Source: Betaproteobacteria bacterium
Lineage (GTDB): Bacteria > Pseudomonadota > Gammaproteobacteria > Burkholderiales > Rhodocyclaceae
Assembly: GCA_004295105.1 (NCBI GenBank)
Contig: SHNC01000106.1
Span: 1-33,287 of the forward strand
Length of the DNA: 33,287 nucleotides
Reading direction: 5' to 3'
In this document: positions 24,295 to 33,287 of the stretch, one piece after another
Numbering within the stretch: the first letter of the stretch is position 1
How the letters are laid out: each line of letters begins with the position of its first letter
The notes under the pieces: generated by a model
Databases searched by the model: none
What the model was told of the DNA's origin: nothing
Seen by the model: the letters and a program-made list of their open reading frames with translations, nothing else
Position numbers and translations under genes: made by a program

Positions 24295-24482
24295 GCCTGC
24301 TCGATCCGGCGATCCGTCTCGACATCGTCCTGGGAACGTAGCTCATCTGGATCGGCATTCAGGAAAACGAAGTCGCACTCGGGGCAGACCCAGAATTCGG
24401 CACTCCTCGCGTGCGCATGCTCGAAGCCATCGAGGGGAATGGGAGTGTGGCAGCTTGGGCAGTTGAAACGGGTACTCATCAT
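24276..24482 (-). CDS. Zinc-ribbon protein
   Basis: A 68-residue protein with two CxxC knuckles, FNCPSCHTPIPLDGFEHAHA and FWVCPECDFVFLN, the classical zinc-ribbon fold, followed by an acidic helix (DPDELRSQDDVETDRRIEQA) and a terminal CSTC. GGAGG lies 8 bp before the ATG at 24482; 24479 is equally possible. It may bind nucleic acid or act as an adaptor for its overlapping partner gene. The divergent large membrane-protein gene starts 200 bp away. Confidence 0.72.
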   Translation of the reverse strand: MMSTRFNCPSCHTPIPLDGFEHAHARSAEFWVCPECDFVFLNADPDELRSQDDVETDRRIEQACSTCA

Positions 24483-24681
24483 GATCATCGCCTCCATGGA
24501 ATGTATTTTTATACACCTCTTGTGCACATTCAAGCTGCCCGAGACGATCCGCCCTCTCCTGATCCGCATCACCACCCTCCCCGGCTCTCCCACGGTGAGG
24601 ACGCCCCTCCCCTATAGTGAAAGCGATCTCCCTCACCGCGTCCCCAGGGAAACCATCCCGACCTCGCTTGGGAGTCTGACG

Positions 24682-27522
24682 ATGACAGTCCCCTCCGCAG
24701 ATCTGCAGCGCGAGCCGTCCGGCCTGCGGGTCTTTGCGCTCGGTCTTCTGATGACGGGCTCAGTCGGGATCCGCGTCACCGAGTTTCTGCCGCTATCGCT
24801 CAGCCTGACCTGGTTCCTGCCGCTGCTTGCCGCCTGGTTCGCGCATCGGCATGGCGTGCAGGTATTGCGGGCGTGGTGGCCGCTCGCCCTACTGCCCTCC
24901 TTCGGTATCACGCTGGGCAGTGCCGGCATCAGCTTCGGCATCTCGACGGCCGCCCTGCTGCTCGCGCTCATCATCGCCACGGCGGTCGACGCACGAATCG
25001 TCGTATCGCCGCTGGCGCAATGGATTCGTCAAGGCGGACGATGGCCGATCATCGGTGCGTTCTGTCTACTCTTTGTCGCGGCGATGGAGTACGGCAGCAG
25101 ATTGGGCAGTTTCCGGATCAACCTGATGGCGATCGCGCCGGCCGTCCTGTTGCTGCTGTTGATTCGTTGGGAAAGCCTTGGCAGCGCGATCTGGCCCCAG
25201 CTTGGCCGAGCTGCGGTCGTTGCCGTTTCGCTGCTGGGCGCTGCAATTATCTTGTCGGGACTGGTGATCAGCGGCGGTGTGACTGTCGGGCCGTTCAGCC
25301 TTCGCGCCGGCTCGTCCAGCCTGGCAACCCTCGTGGCCGTCACCTGTTTCGGGCTTGCCGTCGTCGGTGGAAGTCGATTGCGCACGATCGGCAGCTTGCT
25401 GGCTGCCGGTCTCGTCGTCGAACGATTGCTGGTGCTGGCGCGCAGCGGCGCTCTGGGGGCGATGCTGCTGATGGACGGATGGCCACTGTGGATTTGGGAA
25501 GTCCTGTTCGGCAGTCTGGCCGCCGCACTGACGGGTGGCGTGTTCGGCCCCTTCCTGCGACGAGGCGAATTCCGGGCGCCCTTCGCGCGCGAGATGCGAA
25601 CGCTGCTCCTGGCGCTTCTCATGATTCTGGTGCTCACCCCACTGTTCAATCGCTACGCAGTTCCCGCCTACGGCACGACGCCCTGGATGATGGCCGCCGT
25701 CGCCTTTGCAGCCGGCGTGCACTGGGGCAGACGCAGCCTGGTGTTCGCGCCGCCCCTGCTGCAGATCCTTTACCTCCTCGCCGCAACGGCCGCACCCGCC
25801 GGAACGGGCGGCCACCCGGCCGATGCGCTGGTCACGATCGGTCTGGTCAGCTTCCCGTTCGCATTCTGCGGCGCGTTCTTCGCGATCAGTCGCCAGCTTG
25901 CTCCCCTCGACCAAGCCGCGGTCGCGCCCCGTCCGCCGACCGGGCAACCAGCCCCTGCGGTCGTCGATGTGTCCGAACTGGCGAAGATCGTCGGGCAGAT
26001 CGACCGATCGGCGACGTGGCGCTCCTTCTTGGTCGCGGCCGCCCCCTTCGTGGTGCTGTGGCAATGGTTCGAGCTATACGGGTTCCGGGGTCTTGTCGAT
26101 CAGGCGAGCGAGACGTTCGGCGGCGAGCCCATGCTGGAGAACTGGCATTACGCGCTGGCTGCGATGCTGGCTCTCGCACCGCTGCTCTTTGCGTTGTGGG
26201 ACTGGATCGATCGGCGCGACGGCCTGCGCATGCTGGCCCTGCTGACCGGCTGTGTGGTCGGGGCGCTCGCGTGGCAGGCCTTTGGCGGTCTGCTCGGCGT
26301 CGGTATCAAGGAGATCCTGGGCGACGTGACGGACGTCCCACTCGAGGCTCGGGTGGCCGGCGCGGGGGGCTGCGCGTTCGCGCTTGTCATGCTCGGTTCC
26401 GGGCTATTGGCCGGCGTCGATCGGCGCATCGCCCGCCCTGTGTTCCTGACGACTTGCGGACTTGCCCTTGCGGCCGTCGTCGCTGCCCTCGGCTCGCTGT
26501 GGATGGAGGAGCCGTTCGATGCGCGAACACTGGTCGACGGTCTGGCCGCCCTCGCGGCCTGTCTCGTCCTTGCCGTCGCCCTGGCTCGCTTCGTCAGCCT
26601 GCGCCTGGTGCTGGCCGGCGATCGCCCCCGCGAGCTGCTGTTCGGCGCCCTGCGCGACAAGGGCTTCTGGGTGCGCATGGCGGCTGCCTCGGGTCTGCCG
26701 TCGTCGTCGTGGCGCATCAGTGCCTTGACGCAGCCCGCCTTCTGGGCGCTGTTCGCCGCACGCTTCGTCGTCTATACCGGCGGCGTACTCACGCGATCGT
26801 GGTCACTGATCGGCGCTGTCATCGTCGCGCTGGGTCACCTGCTCTTCCATGCCGGAAAGCGATTGAGCGCGCGCGAGATGTGGCGCCCGCGCGCCTTGTC
26901 GCCGGCGGATCGGCCGATCCTGTTCCTGCGCGGTTTCGACGACGACCAGTGCACTTTCCGCCGACACCCCTGGAACCTCCTGGCGCGGTGGCTGGACTTG
27001 TGGTCGTTCCGCCGCAACCTGGACGAGGCGATGGTCGACGAACTGGCCCAGTTCGGCCCCGTGGTCGCCCTTGGTCGCCCGGGCGACAAGCGCACCCCGT
27101 TCGGTGCAATGCGGCATTACTCGGCCGACGCCGACTGGCAGCGCACCCTCGCCGACGCGGCGCGGTCGGCCCAGGCCATCATCCTCGTCGCCAGCGATTC
27201 ACCCGGGGTGCAGTGGGAATACGACCTCCTGAAGAACGAGGGCATGCTGGGCAAGGTGCTGCTGCTTTTTCGTCCGGACGACGGCCCGACAGGAGCCAAC
27301 AGGCATGCGGCCGAATGGTTCTGCCCTAGCGCTAGTGCAGCGATCAACCACACCGTCACGGACGCTGCCCTGCCGGTGGCGATGCGGCTCAACGGCTCGC
27401 GACCGATGCTCATCGTCACCCACGTTCGGGACGCAGCCACCTATGTGCTGTCCCTGCGGCTGCACATCCGCGAGCATGCTTCAATGCCGGTGCCGCGCAA
27501 GATAAACGGGGGCACTCAGTAA
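24682..27522 (+). CDS. Large polytopic membrane protein with C-terminal TIR-like domain
   Basis: A 946-residue protein. At least a dozen hydrophobic helices fill the first ~600 residues (for example LLGAAIILSGLVISGGVTVG), interrupted by a soluble stretch with VDVSELAKIVGQIDRSATW, and more helices follow to about residue 730. The C-terminal ~200 residues are soluble: PILFLRGFDDDQCTF, FGPVVALGRPGDKR, AIILVASDSPGVQWEYDLL and GKVLLLFRPDD. This alternating pattern and the WE on a helix after a SDS-type strand resemble TIR-superfamily domains. The frame is open to 24091, but the ATG at 24682 has GGAG upstream. Membrane topology is firm; the TIR link is inference. Confidence 0.85.
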   Translation: MTVPSADLQREPSGLRVFALGLLMTGSVGIRVTEFLPLSLSLTWFLPLLAAWFAHRHGVQVLRAWWPLALLPSFGITLGSAGISFGISTAALLLALIIATAVDARIVVSPLAQWIRQGGRWPIIGAFCLLFVAAMEYGSRLGSFRINLMAIAPAVLLLLLIRWESLGSAIWPQLGRAAVVAVSLLGAAIILSGLVISGGVTVGPFSLRAGSSSLATLVAVTCFGLAVVGGSRLRTIGSLLAAGLVVERLLVLARSGALGAMLLMDGWPLWIWEVLFGSLAAALTGGVFGPFLRRGEFRAPFAREMRTLLLALLMILVLTPLFNRYAVPAYGTTPWMMAAVAFAAGVHWGRRSLVFAPPLLQILYLLAATAAPAGTGGHPADALVTIGLVSFPFAFCGAFFAISRQLAPLDQAAVAPRPPTGQPAPAVVDVSELAKIVGQIDRSATWRSFLVAAAPFVVLWQWFELYGFRGLVDQASETFGGEPMLENWHYALAAMLALAPLLFALWDWIDRRDGLRMLALLTGCVVGALAWQAFGGLLGVGIKEILGDVTDVPLEARVAGAGGCAFALVMLGSGLLAGVDRRIARPVFLTTCGLALAAVVAALGSLWMEEPFDARTLVDGLAALAACLVLAVALARFVSLRLVLAGDRPRELLFGALRDKGFWVRMAAASGLPSSSWRISALTQPAFWALFAARFVVYTGGVLTRSWSLIGAVIVALGHLLFHAGKRLSAREMWRPRALSPADRPILFLRGFDDDQCTFRRHPWNLLARWLDLWSFRRNLDEAMVDELAQFGPVVALGRPGDKRTPFGAMRHYSADADWQRTLADAARSAQAIILVASDSPGVQWEYDLLKNEGMLGKVLLLFRPDDGPTGANRHAAEWFCPSASAAINHTVTDAALPVAMRLNGSRPMLIVTHVRDAATYVLSLRLHIREHASMPVPRKINGGTQ

Positions 27523-27690
27523 CGAATGGCAGCTTCCGGGAGGCATGTTGGCGTAGATTCCGAATAGACATCGTCATGGCGTAACATCTGAAACCAATCC
27601 CCGGCGCAACATCATTACCGACAGGCATAGAACGCTACCGCCTTGGGGCAAGTTTCGCCAATTTTAGCTGGGCGTCGTTACCACTGAACG

Positions 27691-30333
27691 ATGAGACAGT
27701 CTCACACCAAAAAAACCGCGCAAATGCAGGAAGAGAGCAGAAAACTTGAGCCTTCTTCGAAGTTCTCCGAAGTTGCCGTAAGCAATCATACTCCGATGAT
27801 GCAGCAGTACCTGCGTCTGAAGGCGCAGCACCCGGACACGCTGCTGTTCTACCGCATGGGCGACTTCTACGAGCTCTTCTTCGAGGATGCGGAAAAGGCA
27901 GCGCGTCTGCTCGACATCACGCTGACCACCCGCGGCCAGTCGAACGGCGAACCAATCCGCATGGCGGGCGTCCCGTTCCATGCGGTCGAGCAGTACCTGG
28001 CACGGCTGGTCAAGCTCGGCGAATCGGTGGTGATCGCCGAGCAGATCGGCGAGCCCGGCGCCACCAAGGGGCCGATGGAGCGTGCCGTCAGCCGCATCGT
28101 CACGCCGGGGACGCTGACCGACGCGGCGCTGCTCGATGATCGGCGTGATTCCCTGCTGCTGGCGGCCAGCCTGCATCGCGGCACACTCGGGCTGGCGTGG
28201 CTGAATCTCGCCAACGGCGACCTGCGCCTGATGGAATGCCCGGCCGAGGCGCTGCAGGCGCAGTTCGAACGCCTTCGCCCGGCCGAGGTGCTGGTGCCCG
28301 ACGGCCTGTTGCTGCCGCTGATCGAGGCGCTCTCCCCTGCCCTGCGGCGGCTGGCCGACTGGCAGTTCGATGCCGAGACCGGGATACGGCTGCTGACCGG
28401 CCATTTCGCGACGCGCGACCTCGCCGGTTTCGGCGTCGAGGGCCTGCCGGTGGCGCTGAGTGCGGCTGCCGCCCTGTACGACTACGCGCGCGCCACGCAG
28501 CAACAGAGTCTGGCCCATGTCACCGGCCTGGTCGTGGAGCGTGAATCCGAATACCTGCGGCTCGACGCCGCCACCCGGCGCAACCTCGAACTCACCGAGA
28601 CGCTGCGCGGAGAAGCGGCACCCACGCTGCTGTCACTGCTCGATACCTGCATCACCAGCATGGGGTCGCGCTGGCTGCGCCACGCGCTGCATCATCCGCT
28701 GCGCGATCGTGCCGTGCCGGCTTCGCGCCACGAGGCGGTAGCCGAATTGGTGGGCGATGGCGACGGACGCACCGCCTCCGCGGTACGCACGGCGCTGCGT
28801 GGCGTCGCCGACGTCGATCGCATCACCGCGCGCATCGCCTTGCGCAGCGCACGGCCGCGAGACCTCTCGGCATTGCGCGAAAGTCTGTCGCGCCTGCCGG
28901 AGCTTGGCTCTCTATTGCACGGCACCCGCGCGGCGCTGATGGTCGACCTGCTGCGGGCGCTCGACATCGCACCGGATGCGCTCGCCCTGCTGCAGGCCGC
29001 GATCGCCACCGAGCCGGCGGCGATGATCCGCGACGGCGGCGTGATCGCACCGGGCTACGACGCCGAACTCGATGAGTTGCGCGGCATCCAGAGCAACTGC
29101 GGCGAGTTCCTGCTCGCGCTGGAGGCGCGTGAACGCGAGCGCAGCGGCATCGCCAACCTGAAGGTGGAGTTCAACAAGGTGCATGGCTTCTACATCGAGG
29201 TCAGCCGCGCCAACGCCGACCGGGTGCCGGACGACTACCGGCGGCGCCAGACACTGAAGAATGCCGAGCGCTACATCACCCCCGAACTGAAGGCCTTCGA
29301 GGACAAGGCCTTGTCGGCCAGCGAGCGTGCTCTGTCGCGCGAGAAGCTGCTCTACGACGGCATCCTCGACGAGCTCGCGGCGCACATCCCGGCACTGCAG
29401 CGCATCGCGCGCGCGCTCGCCACCCTCGATGGCCTCGCCGCATTCTCGGAGGCGGCGCTGCGCTATGGTTACGTGCAGCCGGCCTTCGTCATCCGGCCCG
29501 GCATCCGCATCGACGGCGGCCGGCATGCGGTGGTCGAGCGCCAAGTGGACAACTTCATCCGTAACGACGCACACCTCGCCGCGACGCGCCGCATGTTGAT
29601 GATCACCGGCCCCAACATGGGCGGTAAATCGACCTTCATGCGGCAGGTCGCGCTGATCTGCCTGCTGGCGCACGTCGGCAGCTTCGTACCGGCAGATGCC
29701 GCCGAGATCGGGCCGCTGGATGCCATCTTCACCCGCATCGGCGCCTCGGACGATCTCGCCTCGGGCCGCTCCACCTTCATGGTGGAGATGACCGAGGCGG
29801 CCGCGATCCTTCATGGCGCGACCGAGCACAGCCTGGTGCTGATGGACGAGATCGGCCGCGGCACGTCCACTTTCGATGGCCTCGCGCTGGCTTTCTCGAT
29901 CGCCCGCCACCTGCTCGAGAAGAACCGCAGCCTGACGCTGTTCGCCACCCACTACTTCGAGCTGACGCGGCTCAACGCCGACTATCCGGAGTGCGCCAAC
30001 GTGCATCTGGACGCGGTCGAGCACGGCCACCGCATCGTCTTCCTGCATGCGCTGGAGGAAGGTCCGGCGAGCCAGAGCTACGGGATCGAGGTCGCCGCGC
30101 TGGCCGGCATTCCGGCGCCGGTGATCCGCGATGCCAAGCGCCGGCTGCGTGCGCTCGAAAACCGCGAGATCGGCGCCGGGCCGCAGGCCGACCTGTTCGC
30201 GACTCTGCCCGAACCCGAGGCCGAGCCGCTGTCGCATCCGGTGCTGACCGCGCTGGCCGACATCGACCCCGACGCCCTCAGCCCGCGGGAGGCGCTCGAG
30301 CGCCTGTACGCGTTGAAGCGCCTGGCAGACTGA
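27691..30333 (+). CDS. mutS: DNA mismatch repair protein MutS
   Basis: An 880-residue mismatch-recognition ATPase. The mismatch-binding Phe-x-Glu motif lies in [20 protein letters not shown]. The Walker A loop is [13 protein letters not shown] (from about residue 640), followed by the signature region [20 protein letters not shown], Walker [17 protein letters not shown] and the switch ATHYFELT. The C-terminus with [20 protein letters not shown] is the tetramerisation-type end. The first ATG (27691) gives an N-terminus about 20 residues longer than usual before [12 protein letters not shown]; the ATG at 27724 is the alternative, and neither has a clear Shine-Dalgarno sequence. The 168 bp upstream hold nothing recognised. 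Confidence 0.97.
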   Translation: MRQSHTKKTAQMQEESRKLEPSSKFSEVAVSNHTPMMQQYLRLKAQHPDTLLFYRMGDFYELFFEDAEKAARLLDITLTTRGQSNGEPIRMAGVPFHAVEQYLARLVKLGESVVIAEQIGEPGATKGPMERAVSRIVTPGTLTDAALLDDRRDSLLLAASLHRGTLGLAWLNLANGDLRLMECPAEALQAQFERLRPAEVLVPDGLLLPLIEALSPALRRLADWQFDAETGIRLLTGHFATRDLAGFGVEGLPVALSAAAALYDYARATQQQSLAHVTGLVVERESEYLRLDAATRRNLELTETLRGEAAPTLLSLLDTCITSMGSRWLRHALHHPLRDRAVPASRHEAVAELVGDGDGRTASAVRTALRGVADVDRITARIALRSARPRDLSALRESLSRLPELGSLLHGTRAALMVDLLRALDIAPDALALLQAAIATEPAAMIRDGGVIAPGYDAELDELRGIQSNCGEFLLALEARERERSGIANLKVEFNKVHGFYIEVSRANADRVPDDYRRRQTLKNAERYITPELKAFEDKALSASERALSREKLLYDGILDELAAHIPALQRIARALATLDGLAAFSEAALRYGYVQPAFVIRPGIRIDGGRHAVVERQVDNFIRNDAHLAATRRMLMITGPNMGGKSTFMRQVALICLLAHVGSFVPADAAEIGPLDAIFTRIGASDDLASGRSTFMVEMTEAAAILHGATEHSLVLMDEIGRGTSTFDGLALAFSIARHLLEKNRSLTLFATHYFELTRLNADYPECANVHLDAVEHGHRIVFLHALEEGPASQSYGIEVAALAGIPAPVIRDAKRRLRALENREIGAGPQADLFATLPEPEAEPLSHPVLTALADIDPDALSPREALERLYALKRLAD

Positions 30334-30353
30334 ACGCGACGAGCGAAGCACAC

Positions 30354-31136
30354 ATGGGCACCCCGATCGAAATTTCGGAACAGGCCGGCGTCCGCTACCT
30401 GCATTTCGGCTCGGACTGGGTGCAGGGTGCAATGCGCATCCGCAAGCCCAACGCGCTGGAACTCGCCTACACGCGCGAGATGATGTCCGGTCTGCTGCTG
30501 CGCGACGGCCTGCACGAAGTCCCCGCCGTGGACGCCGGACAATGGCCCAGGGATGTGCTGATCATCGGCCTTGGCGCCGCCTCGCTGGCGAAGTTCGTCT
30601 ATCACCATTGCCCGCAAGCACGCATCCAGGTGGTCGAGATCGAGCCGGCGGTGGTGGCCGCGGCACGGCAGTTCTTCAGACTGCCGCCCGAGGATGCGCG
30701 CTTTTCCATCCACATCGGCTGCGGAGCGCAATACGTGCTCGACCGTCAGCGCCGGTTCGACTATGTGCTGGTGGACGGCTTCGACCGCAATGCGCGCGCA
30801 GGCGTACTCGACACACTCCCCTTCTACCAGGCGCTTCGCAGCCGGCTGAGCGCACAAGGCCTGATGGCGGTAAACCTGTTCGGCCGCGCGCGCGGTTACA
30901 AGGCGAGCATTGAGCGCATCATCAGGACCTTCGACGATCGTGTGCTGGCCTTTCCGTCCTGCGACAGCGGCAACGTGGTGGCATTCGGTGCGGCGGGCGA
31001 ACCGATCGAGCGCAGCATCCCCGAACTGCGCCAGCGGGCCGCCGCGCTGAAGGCCGCCACCGGCCTGGACCTGCTGCCGACCGTCACCCGGCTCGAGCAG
31101 TCAGGCACGCTGCCGGGTGGACAACTGACGCTCTGA
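30354..31136 (+). CDS. Spermidine synthase-like methyltransferase-fold protein
   Basis: A 260-residue Rossmann-fold protein of the polyamine aminopropyltransferase superfamily. It has an N-terminal beta region (RYLHFGSDWVQGAMRIRKPN, then ELAYTREMMSGLLL), a glycine motif DVLIIGLGAASLAKFVY, an acidic strand end VVEIEPAVVAAARQFF and the DYVLVDGFDRNA segment. The glycine motif differs from the GGGDG of true spermidine synthases, so aminopropyl transfer is uncertain. It starts 20 bp after mutS and is probably cotranscribed. It is convergent with dnaQ. Confidence 0.82.
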   Translation: MGTPIEISEQAGVRYLHFGSDWVQGAMRIRKPNALELAYTREMMSGLLLRDGLHEVPAVDAGQWPRDVLIIGLGAASLAKFVYHHCPQARIQVVEIEPAVVAAARQFFRLPPEDARFSIHIGCGAQYVLDRQRRFDYVLVDGFDRNARAGVLDTLPFYQALRSRLSAQGLMAVNLFGRARGYKASIERIIRTFDDRVLAFPSCDSGNVVAFGAAGEPIERSIPELRQRAAALKAATGLDLLPTVTRLEQSGTLPGGQLTL

Positions 31137-31143
31137 GGCAAGA

Positions 31144-31159
31144 CCCCGTCACCTCGGGG
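31144..31159. terminator. Weak hairpin between convergent genes
   Basis: CCCCG and CGGGG pair around a 6-base loop in the 33-bp gap between the spermidine synthase-like gene and dnaQ. It is correctly placed to end both transcripts, but there is no T-run on either side, so intrinsic termination is not assured. Confidence 0.35.
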
Positions 31160-31169
31160 GAGCCGGGCC

Positions 31170-31892
31170 TCACGCCACCGCGCTGTCCGGCGTGGGCGGC
31201 ATCCACAGGCAGAGGCCCTTGTTCGCCTTCGCGATCCCGGCCAGCACCTCGTCGTGGGCTGCCAGTTCGGCGTCGGTTGCGCGCAGAACCTTCAAGGGCT
31301 TGCGTTCGACCGGGCCGCCGGCAAGCTCCGCCTCGCTTCCCGCCACGTCGTCCTCGAGCGCCATGATCAGGCTCTCCTGGCCACGCGTCATCGCCAGATA
31401 GACTTCCGCGAGCAACTCGGCGTCGAGCAGCGCACCGTGCAGCGTGCGGTGCGCGTTGTCGATCTCGAAACGATCGCACAGCGCGTCCAGCGAGGCCTTC
31501 TTGCCCGGATTCTGCTCCTTGGCCATCTTCAGCGTATCAATGACGCCGGAGCAGATCTGATCGAGTTTGGGGCGGCTCAGCAGATCGAGTTCGTAATCGA
31601 GGAAGCCGACGTCGAAGCTCGCGTTGTGGATGATCAGTTCGGCGTCGCGTACGAAGTCCTCGAATTCGGCTGCGATCTCGCCGAACTTCGGCTTGTCGGC
31701 GAGGAATTCCTCGGTGATGCCGTGCACCGCCACCGCCTCGGCATCGATGCCGCGGCCGGGGTTGATGAAGACATGGAAGTGCCGCCCGGTCAGGCTGCGG
31801 TTGAGCAGTTCCACGCAGCCGATCTCGATCACACGGTCGCCGTTGCGCCAGTCGAGGCCGGTGGTTTCCGTGTCGAGCACGATTTGTCGCAT
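31170..31892 (-). CDS. dnaQ: DNA polymerase III epsilon subunit (3'-5' proofreading exonuclease)
   Basis: A 240-residue DEDDh exonuclease. Catalytic residues are D7 and E9 (VLDTETTGLD), D94 (HNASFDVGFLD) and H152/D157 (LHGALLDAEL). The C-terminal ~60 residues form the linker and polymerase alpha-binding tail. The frame is open far upstream, but the ATG at 31892 gives the exact family N-terminus MRQIVLDTETTG and has AGGA about 7 bp upstream. It lies 65 bp after rnhA on the same strand, the usual rnhA-dnaQ pairing. Confidence 0.97.
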   Translation of the reverse strand: MRQIVLDTETTGLDWRNGDRVIEIGCVELLNRSLTGRHFHVFINPGRGIDAEAVAVHGITEEFLADKPKFGEIAAEFEDFVRDAELIIHNASFDVGFLDYELDLLSRPKLDQICSGVIDTLKMAKEQNPGKKASLDALCDRFEIDNAHRTLHGALLDAELLAEVYLAMTRGQESLIMALEDDVAGSEAELAGGPVERKPLKVLRATDAELAAHDEVLAGIAKANKGLCLWMPPTPDSAVA

Positions 31893-31957
31893 TTGCAGTC
31901 CTGGTTGCGTAACGTTGCGTTGCCGTTTCAGTTTCGATTCCTGCCGAGGGCAATCCC

Positions 31958-32416
31958 TCAGCCTTCGACGACGCTGCCCGACTTGCGCGTAGCCTCGACG
32001 CCGCGGCGGGCCAGCGCATCGGCGCGTTCGTTTTCCGGGTGGCCCGAATGGCCGCGCACCCACAGCCACTTCACCTGATGGCGCGATGCCGCCTCGTCGA
32101 GCGCACGCCACAGGTCGGCGTTCTTCACCGGCTCCCGGGACGCCGTCTTCCAGCCGCGGGCCTTCCAGTTGTGGATCCACTCCGAGATGCCCTTCTGGAC
32201 GTACTGGCTGTCGGTATGCACCCGTGCCATCACCGGCCGCTTGAGGGCACCCAGTGCGCGAATGACCGCCAGCAGTTCCATGCGGTTGTTCGTCGTCGCC
32301 GGTTCGCCGCCCCAGAGTTCCTTCTCGTGCCCGCCCGCACGCAGGATCGCGCCCCATCCGCCGGGCCCCGGATTGCCACTGCATGCACCATCGGTATAGA
32401 TGTCGACTTCTTCCAT
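31958..32416 (-). CDS. rnhA: Ribonuclease HI
   Basis: A 152-residue endonuclease that removes RNA from RNA-DNA hybrids. The catalytic acidic residues D9 ([12 protein letters not shown]), E47 ([11 protein letters not shown]), D69 ([10 protein letters not shown]) and D133 (NERADALA), with H123 ([10 protein letters not shown]), are all present. The basic handle region [20 protein letters not shown] is intact. Its ATG overlaps the stop of the methyltransferase gene (TGATG), so the two are coupled. A TTG one codon earlier is a less likely start. Confidence 0.97.
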   Translation of the reverse strand: MEEVDIYTDGACSGNPGPGGWGAILRAGGHEKELWGGEPATTNNRMELLAVIRALGALKRPVMARVHTDSQYVQKGISEWIHNWKARGWKTASREPVKNADLWRALDEAASRHQVKWLWVRGHSGHPENERADALARRGVEATRKSGSVVEG

Positions 32417-33189
32417 CAATCTTCGCTTTTCGTGATTTCGCCACCGCCGTTGCGTTGTGCGACCGGCGACAGTGCCTTCGCCGAGCGACGCTCATCGCGC
32501 CACTTGGGCGTGATCAGCCGCATGCCGCGCACCCGCTTGACGCCATGCAGCATGTAATCCGCACCGCAGACCGGCCACCAGCGCGACCCGGCGCGGTCCA
32601 GAACGCGCCAGCGATCGAGCCACTTCGCCGCACCGAGCGCCGGTGCGTAACAACCGAATCGGCCTGCCTGCACGTCGAAGCCGAGCAGCGTCAGCCAGTC
32701 CTTGATGCGCATTGCCGAACGGTACTGTCCCTTCCAGGGAAACTCGCCGCTGCCGCGCGCACCCACCCTGCGTACCCCCCACAGGCTCAGGGGGTTGAAG
32801 CCCGAGAGAACGACGCTGCCTTCCGGCACCAGCACGCGCTCCACCTCGCGCAGCACCTGATGCGGTTGCGGCGAAAACTCCAGTACATGCGGCAACAGCA
32901 CCAGATCCAGGCTCGCGCTGGCGAAAGGCAGCTCGAACTCGTGAGCCAACACTTCGGCCGGGGCGGATGCCATGCAGCGGAAGCGGAACGGCATGCGGTT
33001 GGCGCGCAGGAAGTCAAGTTCCGTCATGCCGATCTGCACCGCGTAATAGCCGAAGACATCGGCCACCGTCCGATCGAAGGCAGCCTGCTCCCACTCGAGC
33101 AGGTAACGGCCCTGCGGGGTCTGCAGCCAGTCCGACAGGCCGGGGATTGACATCTTCGGGTAGGAGCTCTGGGTTCGGCGGGTAAGCAT
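32416..33189 (-). CDS. SAM-dependent methyltransferase (rnhA-linked)
   Basis: A 257-residue class I methyltransferase of the type commonly found between gloB and rnhA. It has [20 protein letters not shown], the motif region [17 protein letters not shown] and [20 protein letters not shown], typical of methyltransferase 11. The glycine-rich loop is degenerate. Substrate is unknown. The start at 33189 has a strong AGAGG upstream, but the family usually starts at [10 protein letters not shown], i.e. the ATG at 33153; the first 12 residues also overlap gloB-like DNA on the other strand, so 33153 may be real. It is coupled to rnhA. Confidence 0.88.
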   Translation of the reverse strand: MLTRRTQSSYPKMSIPGLSDWLQTPQGRYLLEWEQAAFDRTVADVFGYYAVQIGMTELDFLRANRMPFRFRCMASAPAEVLAHEFELPFASASLDLVLLPHVLEFSPQPHQVLREVERVLVPEGSVVLSGFNPLSLWGVRRVGARGSGEFPWKGQYRSAMRIKDWLTLLGFDVQAGRFGCYAPALGAAKWLDRWRVLDRAGSRWWPVCGADYMLHGVKRVRGMRLITPKWRDERRSAKALSPVAQRNGGGEITKSED

Positions 33190-33240
33190 TATCCCTCTTC
33201 CCGCCTTTCGCGATAACTACATCTGGCTCATCCAGCATGG
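33182..33240 (+). pseudogene. gloB: 5' end of a gloB-like (glyoxalase II) gene, no start codon seen
   Basis: The plus strand reads [19 protein letters not shown], the N-terminus of hydroxyacylglutathione hydrolase, which is normally divergent from this methyltransferase gene. The codon where the start should be (33182-33184) is GTA, and no ATG, GTG or TTG lies in frame between it and the TAG at 33161-33163. After HG the expected VVDPGDA segment does not follow in any frame. The gene is cut by the window edge, so it may be a remnant or contain sequence errors. Confidence 0.5.
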
Positions 33241-33287
33241 TCACCTTCCTGCCTGGCCGCACGGCGGCCCTGGAAGAGTGTGCCTTG

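Noticed and set aside
24613-24618. TATAGT as the -10 box for the large membrane-protein gene
   Set aside because: No acceptable -35 element lies 16-18 bp upstream, so a promoter call is not supported.
24873-27329. 818-codon plus-strand frame inside the membrane-protein gene
   Set aside because: Arginine-rich out-of-frame reading of a gene whose own frame gives clear membrane helices and a soluble domain.
28912-30432. 506-codon minus-strand frame opposite mutS
   Set aside because: Shadow of the mutS ATPase region; no independent domain or ribosome-binding site.

Overview
The window is GC-rich, densely coded DNA from what is most likely a betaproteobacterium of the Rhodocyclales (Thauera/Azoarcus type). 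That placement is inferred from the order suhB / trmJ-cysE-iscR-iscS-iscU-iscA-hscB-hscA-fdx-iscX, from the dnaQ-rnhA-methyltransferase-gloB block, and from protein character; no database search was possible.

Left part (1-11.3 kb) is core genome. After the 3' end of prmB and an orphan receiver-only response regulator, a long minus-strand cluster encodes iron-sulfur cluster assembly. It reads cysE, iscR, a second NifS/IscS-like desulfurase, iscS, iscU, iscA, hscB, hscA, fdx, iscX and a glutathione-peroxidase-like gene. CysE feeds cysteine synthesis, the desulfurases release sulfur, IscU is the scaffold, HscA/HscB release the cluster, Fdx supplies electrons, and IscR senses cluster status. A good sigma70 promoter upstream of iscR is overlapped by a type 1 IscR-like site, and a second such site lies upstream of cysE. 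trmJ and the divergent suhB complete this block.

Middle part (11.3-18.3 kb) is less conserved. It holds a DUF6880-like helical-repeat protein, a DUF3820-like small protein, and a 5' remnant of a carboxylesterase gene abutting an unrelated broken reading frame. These are followed by a translationally coupled pair (MerR-like regulator and VIT-VWA protein), an N-formylglutamate amidohydrolase and a small hypothetical gene.

Accessory island (18.3-27.5 kb): an arfB 3' remnant abuts a truncated, frameshifted SNF2 helicase remnant. Next come a minus-strand HIT protein and HNH nuclease pair and a NERD-nuclease/SF1-helicase fusion. About 1.5 kb of lower-GC, mostly non-coding DNA follows, with a cluster of six TGTAAC motifs, small overlapping ORFs, 21-bp tandem repeats and strong palindromes. 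The island ends with a zinc-ribbon gene, a small partner gene and a 946-residue polytopic membrane protein whose C-terminal cytosolic domain looks TIR-like. The gene content resembles a defence island and is the best place to look for an undescribed system.

Right part (27.5-33.3 kb) is core again: mutS, a spermidine-synthase-like protein, dnaQ, rnhA, a SAM methyltransferase, and the first ~18 codons of a gloB-like gene that lacks a normal start codon and loses family similarity within the window.
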